Of a stretch of DNA of 13,584 nt, positions 7,240-13,584 are shown piece after piece (the stretch's first letter is position 1; each line of letters starts with the position of its first letter). Below the pieces are notes generated by a model. It did not search any database and was not told the DNA's origin. It was given only the letters and a program-made list of their open reading frames with translations. The stretch covers positions 1 to 13,584 of the forward strand of contig JBEGTJ010000044.1 of the NCBI GenBank assembly GCA_041179465.1. The letters run 5' to 3'. The position numbers and the translations under genes are program-made. This DNA comes from TMED14 sp041179465 (GTDB lineage: Bacteria; Bacteroidota; Bacteroidia; Flavobacteriales; Schleiferiaceae).

Positions 7240-8636
7240 GCGGACGGGCCGGTTGGTGGGCCGCGGTCGGTTTGGCAGGGGCCACGGGAACCGCCGTGGC
7301 CTTTGAGGCCTATGCCGTGGCCGCGGTGCCGTTTGCCCTGGCCGTTGTGCTGTGGGCGCTCTACCACGTCGAGAGCCTGCTTCTGGCGGTAGTGGCGCTC
7401 ACGCCCCTTTCGATCACGCTTAAGGAATCCGACTTCAATCTGGGGCTCAGCCTGCCCGGCGAGGTGCTCTTGGCGGGCCTTTCGTTTTTTGCGCTGGTCC
7501 GATTTCTTCACCTCGGACGGCTGCCGTGGCCGATCCTCAAGCAGCCGCTTACCGTGGTCGTGCTGCTGCAGCTCGCGTGGATGGCGGTCACCGTCCTCTT
7601 CAGCGAGATGCCGCTGGTCAGTTTTAAGGCCGTGCTCAGCCGGCTGTGGTTTTTGCTGCCCATGTACTTTATGCTGGGGACCGCGTTCGAAAAGGCTTGG
7701 GCGCGGCGCTTGGTTTTTCCGCTGTACACGTTCAGCCTCGCGGTGGCGGCGCTTTGGACCCTGTACGTCCACGCCCAGTACGGCTTTTCCAAGGAGACCT
7801 CGACCTGGGTCATGTTTCCGTTCTACAAGGAGCACACGGTGTACGGCATGGCCCTGGCCTTTGTCTACCCCTGGTCGGTGTGGGCGCTTGCCCGGCCTCA
7901 GTCCTTAATCGCTCGCTTCGTGCACCTCGGACTTTGGTTGCTGCTTACGGTGGCCTTGGTGTTCTCCTACACCCGGGCGGCCTGGCTGAGTTTGGCGGCG
8001 GCGGGCGCCGTGTACCTCGTGTTTGCCTGGCGGATTTCGGCGCGGCAAATCGCCCTGATCGCCCTAATCGGCCTCACCGCCTTGTGGGTGACGCAGTACC
8101 TGTGGTTTCGCATCTTTACCAAAAACGACACGGTCTCCAGCGACAACTTCAGCGAGCACATCCAGAGCGCCTCCAACATTTCGACCGACGCGTCCAACCT
8201 GGAGCGGCTCAACCGCTGGGCCTCGGCGCTGCGCATGTGGCAGGAGCGCCCGCACACCGGCTGGGGACTGGGCACCTACCAGTTTCAGTACGCCCCCTTT
8301 CAGCACTCCTCGCAACTCACCATTATATCGACCAATGCGGGCGATTTGGGCAACGCCCACTCCGAGTACATTGGCCCCTTGGCGGAGCAGGGTTGGCCCG
8401 GCCTCGTGCTGGTTGCGGCGCTGCTCTTCGTGCTCTTTCGCAGCGGATCCCGCGCCTACCGACGCATGCCGCCGGGCGAAGACCGCAGCGTGCTCCTGGT
8501 CGCGATGCTGGGCCTGGTTACCTACTGGGTGCACGGGGTGCTCAACAACTTCCTGGACCTCGACAAGGGTGCAGTGCTGGTGTGGATGAGCGCAGCCCTT
8601 GTGGCCTGGGCGGACCGGACTTCGGCACCTCGATAG
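7206..8636 (+). CDS. O-antigen polymerase or ligase family protein (Wzy/WaaL-like)
   Basis: Multi-pass inner-membrane protein of the Wzy_C family, acting on undecaprenyl-linked glycan at the periplasmic face, either joining repeat units or attaching the chain to an acceptor. The 476-residue protein has about ten to twelve hydrophobic segments. Family marks are YTRAAWLSLAAA at 255-266, then a large periplasmic loop at about 302-398 containing ERLNRWASALRMWQERPHTG at 333-352, GLGTYQF at 354-360 and NAHSEYIGPLAEQGWPG at 383-399, with His385 as the conserved histidine. A last pair of helices follows. Sequence alone does not separate polymerase from ligase. The ATG at 7206 lies within the Wzz-like gene and gives a 34-base overlap; the next in-frame ATG would remove several membrane helices, so the early start is kept. 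It is the last gene of the export run. Confidence 0.92.
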   Translation: MEGAQGQAPVLSGRAGWWAAVGLAGATGTAVAFEAYAVAAVPFALAVVLWALYHVESLLLAVVALTPLSITLKESDFNLGLSLPGEVLLAGLSFFALVRFLHLGRLPWPILKQPLTVVVLLQLAWMAVTVLFSEMPLVSFKAVLSRLWFLLPMYFMLGTAFEKAWARRLVFPLYTFSLAVAALWTLYVHAQYGFSKETSTWVMFPFYKEHTVYGMALAFVYPWSVWALARPQSLIARFVHLGLWLLLTVALVFSYTRAAWLSLAAAGAVYLVFAWRISARQIALIALIGLTALWVTQYLWFRIFTKNDTVSSDNFSEHIQSASNISTDASNLERLNRWASALRMWQERPHTGWGLGTYQFQYAPFQHSSQLTIISTNAGDLGNAHSEYIGPLAEQGWPGLVLVAALLFVLFRSGSRAYRRMPPGEDRSVLLVAMLGLVTYWVHGVLNNFLDLDKGAVLVWMSAALVAWADRTSAPR

Positions 8637-8640
8637 TTCA

Positions 8641-8656
8641 GGGCTCATAGCCCCTT
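8641..8656 (+). terminator. Weak hairpin after the export operon
   Basis: GGGCT and AGCCC form a 5-bp stem with a CAT loop, directly followed by CTTT. It lies five bases after the polymerase/ligase stop. The stem is short and the T run poor, so it could at most cause partial termination. Confidence 0.22.
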
Positions 8657-8669
8657 TAAATACTGGATA

Positions 8670-8710
8670 TTGGTTTAGGTGAAGAATCAATGTAAATTTT
8701 CACTACTTTG
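8670..8710 (+). promoter_or_regulatory. Promoter region of the SusC/SusD operon
   Basis: The 102 bases between the export operon and the SusC gene are markedly AT-rich compared with everything to the left. TTG at 8670-8672 is followed after 20 bases by TAAATTTT at 8693-8700, which fits the Bacteroidota TTG-N17-23-TAnnTTTG layout except for the last base, and would give a 5' leader of roughly 30 bases. A second candidate, TACTTTG at 8704-8710, has a better TTTG but one base fewer and no TTG at the right distance. I favour this region as the promoter but cannot choose between the two boxes. Confidence 0.5.
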
Positions 8711-8738
8711 CATTCACCTTAACAATTCATTAACACTT

Positions 8739-11700
8739 ATGAAACGCAGAGCATCTTTTCTTGCCTTCGTTGCAGCGGCCCTACTGTCCGTGTCTGCCTT
8801 TGCGCAGCGCACGGTCTCTGGTACGGTAACCGACGCAGCTTCGGGCGAAGGCCTCCCCTCGGTATCCGTCCGAGTCAAGGGCACCAACAATGCAGCGGTG
8901 ACCAACTTTGATGGTAAGTACTCCATCACGGCCGGTCAGAACGCGGTATTGGTTTTCTCCGCACTCGGTTACGCCTCGCAGGAGGTCGCAGCTTCGGGTG
9001 CTGTAGTCAATGTCAAATTGGCGGAATCTACCAGCAAACTCGACGAAGTAGTCGTAACGGCCTTGGGTATTACCCGCGACAAAAAGACCGTGGGCTACGC
9101 CGTACAAGAGGTGAGCGGTGCCGAAGTAACCAAAGTGAAAGACGCCAACTTCATGGCTTCTCTTTCAGGTAAGGTTGCTGGGGTCACCATTCGCCAGTCG
9201 GGTACGATGGGTGGTTCTTCGAACGTCGTCGTTCGCGGATACAAATCGCTGACCGGAAACAACCAGGCGTTGTTTGTCGTCGACGGTATCCCCATTTCAA
9301 ACGACATCTACAACTCGAGCGACCAGCGCACGGGCCGTGGCGGATACGACTACGGTAACGCCGCTATGGACATCAACCCTGAAGACATCGACAAAGTCAC
9401 GGTACTGAAAGGTGCAGCGGCAACGGCCCTGTACGGTTCACGTGCGGCCAACGGCGTCGTGCTCATCACCACCAAGAAAGGTGCAGCCCGCAAGGGTCTT
9501 GGAGTTACCCTGTCCAGCGGAATCACCGTGGGCAGCATCAACCCCGACACCTACGTCAAGTACCAGAAGTCCTACGGTCCGGGATACGGTTCGTACTACG
9601 GAAACACCGACACCATCAACGGGTACTACACGAACTACCGCATGTACGACTTCGACTTTGACGGAGACGGCAACGTAGACATGGTAACCCCGATGGAAGA
9701 AGATGCTTCATTCGGTATGCGCTTTGACCCGAACCTCATGGTCTACACGTGGGAGTCGATGGTCGACGGCCAAAAGCACCCCTTCGTAGCCGGAGCAAAC
9801 GATCCGACCACGTTCTGGGAGAATTCAACGACCTTCAACAACAACCTCGCCATCGACGGCGGCAGCGACAACGGAAGCTTCCGCTTGAGCGCCACGAAGT
9901 TTGACATGAAGGGTATTCAGCCGAATTCAAGCCTCCAGCGCAACACGTTCAACTTCAACGGTAGCCTCAAGGCTTCAAACCGTTTGACGGTGAGCACAAT
10001 GGCTACCTTCACGCAGCAAAAGGGCCGTGGCCGTTCAGGTACCGGTTACGATTCACGCAACGTGAACCAGTCGTTCCGTCAGTGGTTCAACGTAGGTGCC
10101 GACATGGCCAAGTTGAAGCAGTACTACAACGACACGAAGCGCAACATTACGTGGAACCCCTACGGTCCGCTGTACGCGAACCCCACGCAGCCGCACTACT
10201 TCGACAACCCGTACTTCATGGTGAATGAGTCGTACCAAAACGACGAGCGCAACCGCTTGATCGGAAACATGACGGCGAACTACCGCTTGAACGACTGGCT
10301 GGACGTAACGGCTCGCGCCAACGTGGATACCTACACGGATCTTCAAGAAGAGCGCATTGCCTACGGTTCGGTGGACGTTCCCATGTACACGCGCCGCAAC
10401 CGCAACTTTACCGAGACCAACCTCGACCTGATCTTGACCGCCAACCGCATGATCGGTAGCGACATCAACTTCAACGGTAACCTGGGTACGAACGTGCGCC
10501 GCACGTACTTCGACTACCTCGGTGCGTCTACCAACGGTGGACTAGTGGTTCCCGGCGTGTACTCGCTGAGCAACTCGGTGAGCGCTCCGGCGGCTCCGTC
10601 TGAGCAGCACTACGCGATCGGCATCAACGGCTACTTTGGCCGCGCCAGCTTCCTCTACAAGGATTACCTGTCTTTGGACCTGACCGGCCGCTACGACGTT
10701 TCGTCGACGCTTCCGGCTGCCAGCAACAAGTACTTCTACCCTTCGGCTTCACTCGGTCTGATTTTCAGCGAGCTGATCGATGTAGACGGAATCAGCTTCG
10801 GTAAAATCCGCGCGAACTACGCAAGCGTAGGTGCGGACGCCCCGGCGAACTCACTTCGCGACATCTACGTAATGGGCACTCCGTTCAACGGAACCCCGCT
10901 CGCTACGGCACCGACGACGTCCAACAACCCCGGATTGCTTCCCGAGACGACCACGTCGCTCGAGGCGGGTCTGGAGATGCAGTTTGCCGACAACCGCTTT
11001 GGCTTTGACCTGACCGCGTACCGCGCGACTTCAGAGAACCAAATCATGCCGGCTCGCGTGTCTTCAGCTACGGGTACCATCTTCAAGTACGTCAACGCCG
11101 GGGTGATCCAAAACCAAGGTGTGGAACTGGTGCTGAACGCATCGGCCATCCGCACGAAGGACATGGGCCTCGACTTCGCACTGACCTACACGCGCAACCG
11201 CAACAAGGTGGTGGAGCTCTTCGGTGATGCCGAAAGCCTTCAGTTGACCTCGAACCAAGGTGGCTTCCAGCTGCTCGCCAAGACCGGTGAGGCCTACGGT
11301 ACCATCTTCGGCATTGCGCACCAGCGCGACGAGAACGGTCTTCCGATCGTGTACCCGATCAGCGCCAGCCGCGGCTACCGCTACCTGCGCACCACGGCTC
11401 CCGAGACGATTGGCAACATCAACCCCGACTGGTACGGCGGTTTGAACACCTCGTTCCGCTACAAGAAGTTGACGGCCAGCGTGCTGCTTGACATGCAAAT
11501 GGGCGGAAGCTTCTTCAGCCTTGATACGTGGTACGGCTACGCTACCGGTATCTACGACTGGACCGCCGGAGTCAACGACCGCGGTACCGAGCGTCGCGAA
11601 CTGGTGGCCAACAACGGTGGCGTGAACATGGGTAACGTTGCAGTTTGGGACGGTTCAACAGTTGATGCCGACGGCAACCCCGTTACGGCACCCAATACCG

Positions 11701-12017
11701 AGGCCATCTACGGCGACATGAACTACTACGGTAACTCATTCGGCTACGCTCGAGCTCCGCAAGAGTACCACGTGTGGGATGCTTCGTTCGTCAAGCTTCG
11801 CGAAGTTTCGGTGAACTACAGCTTCCCGATGGACCCCAAGGGTTCAATCAAGGGCCTCGATGTGGCGCTGGTTGGTCGCAACTTGGCCATCCTTTGGAAG
11901 AACGCTCCGTACACGGATCCGGAAAGCGGACTGTCGGCCGGTAACCTCCAGGGCTACCAGTCCGGTGCGTACCCCGCCGTGCGCGAGATCGGTCTGAACG
12001 CAAAATTGAAATTCTAA
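8739..12017 (+). CDS. SusC-like TonB-dependent outer-membrane transporter
   Basis: Outer-membrane beta-barrel that imports glycans, peptides or other large nutrients using TonB energy, working as the barrel under a SusD lid. The 1092-residue protein has a signal peptide (residues 1-22, cleavage after SAFA), then a CarboxypepD_reg-like domain starting SGTVTDAASGEGLPSVSV at about 27-44 and reaching residue 95. The SusC signature LDEVVVTALG is at 101-110, the plug domain at about 118-247 includes VDGIPISN and GAAATALYGSRAANGVV, and the barrel runs to the terminal Phe. There is no N-terminal STN domain, so it is not the signal-transducing type. A DxDxDG loop at 306-314 may bind calcium. The frame opens 20 codons earlier at GTG, but ATG at 8739 starts a proper signal peptide. 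GC is lower and codon choice different from the export genes, consistent with high expression. The substrate is unknown. Confidence 0.97.
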   Translation: MKRRASFLAFVAAALLSVSAFAQRTVSGTVTDAASGEGLPSVSVRVKGTNNAAVTNFDGKYSITAGQNAVLVFSALGYASQEVAASGAVVNVKLAESTSKLDEVVVTALGITRDKKTVGYAVQEVSGAEVTKVKDANFMASLSGKVAGVTIRQSGTMGGSSNVVVRGYKSLTGNNQALFVVDGIPISNDIYNSSDQRTGRGGYDYGNAAMDINPEDIDKVTVLKGAAATALYGSRAANGVVLITTKKGAARKGLGVTLSSGITVGSINPDTYVKYQKSYGPGYGSYYGNTDTINGYYTNYRMYDFDFDGDGNVDMVTPMEEDASFGMRFDPNLMVYTWESMVDGQKHPFVAGANDPTTFWENSTTFNNNLAIDGGSDNGSFRLSATKFDMKGIQPNSSLQRNTFNFNGSLKASNRLTVSTMATFTQQKGRGRSGTGYDSRNVNQSFRQWFNVGADMAKLKQYYNDTKRNITWNPYGPLYANPTQPHYFDNPYFMVNESYQNDERNRLIGNMTANYRLNDWLDVTARANVDTYTDLQEERIAYGSVDVPMYTRRNRNFTETNLDLILTANRMIGSDINFNGNLGTNVRRTYFDYLGASTNGGLVVPGVYSLSNSVSAPAAPSEQHYAIGINGYFGRASFLYKDYLSLDLTGRYDVSSTLPAASNKYFYPSASLGLIFSELIDVDGISFGKIRANYASVGADAPANSLRDIYVMGTPFNGTPLATAPTTSNNPGLLPETTTSLEAGLEMQFADNRFGFDLTAYRATSENQIMPARVSSATGTIFKYVNAGVIQNQGVELVLNASAIRTKDMGLDFALTYTRNRNKVVELFGDAESLQLTSNQGGFQLLAKTGEAYGTIFGIAHQRDENGLPIVYPISASRGYRYLRTTAPETIGNINPDWYGGLNTSFRYKKLTASVLLDMQMGGSFFSLDTWYGYATGIYDWTAGVNDRGTERRELVANNGGVNMGNVAVWDGSTVDADGNPVTAPNTEAIYGDMNYYGNSFGYARAPQEYHVWDASFVKLREVSVNYSFPMDPKGSIKGLDVALVGRNLAILWKNAPYTDPESGLSAGNLQGYQSGAYPAVREIGLNAKLKF

Positions 12018-12029
12018 TCCGAACGAGCC

Positions 12030-13451
12030 ATGAAAAAGCTTCTTTTATCTGCAGGCATTGCCGTCGCCGTGGCCTCGTGCACGACCGACATCACGAGCCT
12101 CAATGTGAATCCCAAGGCGCCCGAGCAGGTGCCCGCGGGAGCGCTGATTGCCAATGCGACCGTGAGCCTCACGGACTACTTGGCCAGCATCAACGTCAAC
12201 TTGAACAACTTCAACCTGTGGGCTCAGCACATTACCGAGACCACGTACACGGACGAAGCCAACTTTGACTACGACAACCGGGACGTAAACGGCAACACGT
12301 TTGACCGTTTGTACACCGACGTGCTTCGCGACCTCCAAGAGGCCGAGAAAGCAGTAGACGCCGACATCAACCTTACGGCCGCTCAAAAAGAGCAGCAGCG
12401 TGCGGTGATTGACGTGCTTGAAGTGTACACCTACCACGTGCTGGTGGACATCTTCGGCGACGTTCCCTACACGGAGGCCCTTTCGGCCGCTACGGTAGTT
12501 CCGGCGTACGACAAAGGCGAAGACATCTACACCGACCTCGCGGCGCGCCTCACGGCCGACATCGCGGTGCTGGGTGGCGATAACGGCCTGGGCTCGTACG
12601 ACCTTCTGTACGGCGGCAACTCCGACGGCTGGAAGAAGTTCGCTTCTTCGCTGCTGCTGAAGTTGGCCGTGCGCGTAGCCGACCACAACCTCACTACGGC
12701 GACCACTTGGGGCGCTGCAGCGCTGGCTGGGGGCGTAATCTTGGATCCTGCAGACGCAGCGACCCTTCACTACGCTTCGGCTCCTCCGCACACCAACCCG
12801 CTGTGGGACGACCTCGTGCAGTCAGGACGTTCAGACTTCATCGCGGCCAACACGTTGGGCGACGTAATGAACACGCTGAACGACCCGCGCCGCGCGATCT
12901 ACTTCCGCAACAACAACAGCGACGGCACGGTGAACGGTGCTCCGTACGGACTTTCTTCATCGTACGCCCTGTTCTCGCAGCCGGGTAACGCCTTGGAGGA
13001 TCCGACCCTGCCGCACACGCTGATTGACCACGTCGAAGTACACTTCTTGCTGGCTGATGCCGCCGCTCGCGGCGTGACCATCCCCGGAGCTACCGCCGAG
13101 GGCCTCTACCAAGCAGCCGTTACGGCCTCTATCCTAGGATGGGGCGGTTCGGCAGCCGATGCGGCCACCTACTTGGCTCAGACTTCGGTGGCTTGGGATG
13201 CCAACAACTGGAAGTCGCGCTTGGGCACGCAAAAGTGGATTTCGCTCTTCACGCGCGGAAACGAAGCTTGGGCTGCTCAACGCCAGTACGACTTGCCGAT
13301 GAATGTGGCTGCCGAGGCGCAGCGCGTTACCCCGAAGCGCATGAGCTACGGTGTGGACGAGTACGCCTTGAACAACGCCAACGTTACGGCGGCGGGTGCT
13401 AACTACCAGGGAGACAAGGACACCGCGCCGATCTTCTGGGATAAGAACTAA
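12030..13451 (+). CDS. SusD-like substrate-binding lipoprotein (SusD/RagB family)
   Basis: Surface lipoprotein that caps the SusC barrel and captures substrate. The 473-residue protein begins with a lipoprotein signal ending AVASC (Cys17). The N-terminal part has LNVNPKAPEQVPAG at about 24-37 and NFNLWAQHITETTYTDEANF at about 60-79, and the tetratricopeptide-like helices carry the family mark VDIFGDVPYTEAL at 139-151. The C-terminus (TPKRMSYGVDEYALNNAN, then DTAPIFWDKN) matches the normal end of the SusD-like_2 subgroup, so the gene is complete. It starts 12 bases after the SusC stop, so the two are co-transcribed, and a strong terminator follows at once. No hydrolase or regulator is linked to it, and ligand residues cannot be identified by eye. 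Confidence 0.95.
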   Translation: MKKLLLSAGIAVAVASCTTDITSLNVNPKAPEQVPAGALIANATVSLTDYLASINVNLNNFNLWAQHITETTYTDEANFDYDNRDVNGNTFDRLYTDVLRDLQEAEKAVDADINLTAAQKEQQRAVIDVLEVYTYHVLVDIFGDVPYTEALSAATVVPAYDKGEDIYTDLAARLTADIAVLGGDNGLGSYDLLYGGNSDGWKKFASSLLLKLAVRVADHNLTTATTWGAAALAGGVILDPADAATLHYASAPPHTNPLWDDLVQSGRSDFIAANTLGDVMNTLNDPRRAIYFRNNNSDGTVNGAPYGLSSSYALFSQPGNALEDPTLPHTLIDHVEVHFLLADAAARGVTIPGATAEGLYQAAVTASILGWGGSAADAATYLAQTSVAWDANNWKSRLGTQKWISLFTRGNEAWAAQRQYDLPMNVAAEAQRVTPKRMSYGVDEYALNNANVTAAGANYQGDKDTAPIFWDKN

Positions 13452-13470
13452 TTCGGGATTCCGTGTTAGG

Positions 13471-13504
13471 AAGGCCCCGTCCGGAAGGACGGGGCCTTTT
13501 TTTT
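13471..13504 (+). terminator. Strong intrinsic terminator of the SusC/SusD operon
   Basis: AAGGCCCCGTCC and GGACGGGGCCTT form a perfect 12-bp stem around a GGAA tetraloop, running directly into eight T residues (13497-13504, of which the first two pair in the stem). It starts 19 bases after the SusD stop. The minus-strand side lacks a T run, so it acts on the plus strand only. Confidence 0.95.
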
Positions 13505-13514
13505 GCGGGGGGGG

Positions 13515-13546
13515 TAAAAGAAAACCCGCTGGCGGAGCCAGCGGGT
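13515..13546 (-). terminator. Intrinsic terminator for a convergent gene beyond the right edge
   Basis: ACCCGCTGGC and GCCAGCGGGT form a perfect 10-bp stem with a GGA loop. Read on the minus strand the stem is followed by TTTTCTTTTA, a good termination tract; on the plus strand it is followed by CAATAAAG, which is not. It therefore predicts a minus-strand gene ending just right of the window. The remaining bases to the edge hold no supported gene. Confidence 0.8.
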
Positions 13547-13584
13547 CAATAAAGGAACAGCAGTTAGGACCGAGTGCTTACTTC

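Noticed and set aside
4033..8636. Defence island or other novel immunity system
   Set aside because: Every gene in this stretch fits a known glycan export or modification family. No nuclease, NTPase sensor, toxin or reverse transcriptase motif is present.
13547..13584. C-terminus of a minus-strand gene at the right edge
   Set aside because: A minus-strand TAA lies at 13580-13578 with a Lys codon before it, and the terminator at 13515-13546 predicts such a gene, but two codons are too little to call a feature.

Overview
The window looks like chromosomal DNA of a GC-rich member of the Bacteroidota. The evidence is a SusC/SusD outer-membrane pair, a Bacteroidota-type long-form urocanate hydratase, gene starts without Shine-Dalgarno sequences, and several -7-like boxes resembling TAnnTTTG, the Bacteroidota housekeeping promoter element. 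I cannot place it below phylum. All nine complete genes and one edge-truncated gene are tightly packed. No gene-free stretch exceeds about 130 bases, and I saw no tRNA, rRNA, CRISPR array, insertion sequence or riboswitch.

Left part (1-4006, minus strand). Reading in the direction of transcription, the order is a GT4-type glycosyltransferase, ribonuclease HII (rnhB), an unrecognised lipoprotein of 394 residues, and the N-terminal half of urocanate hydratase (hutU), which runs off the left edge. The first three are joined by two 4-base ATGA stop/start overlaps. hutU follows after about 70 bases and may have its own promoter.

Middle part (4033-8636, plus strand). This is a compact polysaccharide export set divergent from the glycosyltransferase: a Wzx-like flippase, a PAPS-dependent sulfotransferase, a Wzz-like chain-length determinant, and a Wzy/WaaL-like polymerase or ligase. 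Together with the divergent glycosyltransferase it suggests that the cell builds, possibly sulfates, flips and polymerises or attaches a surface glycan. Most of the glycosyltransferases, an outer-membrane export channel and a PAPS-generating system must lie elsewhere.

Right part (8739-13451, plus strand). A SusC-like TonB-dependent transporter and a SusD-like lipoprotein form a two-gene unit, preceded by a short AT-rich promoter region and closed by a strong intrinsic terminator. No glycoside hydrolase, peptidase or regulator accompanies the pair, so the substrate cannot be read from context. These genes have visibly lower GC and different codon choice (for example more GGT and GTA) than the export cluster, as expected for highly expressed genes. 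A second hairpin oriented for the minus strand lies just beyond, implying a convergent gene past the right edge.

I did not find a convincing previously undescribed system. The points most worth a second look are the sulfotransferase inside the export operon, the 26-base divergent region with two back-to-back -7-like boxes placed for leaderless transcripts, and the uncharacterised lipoprotein coupled to rnhB.
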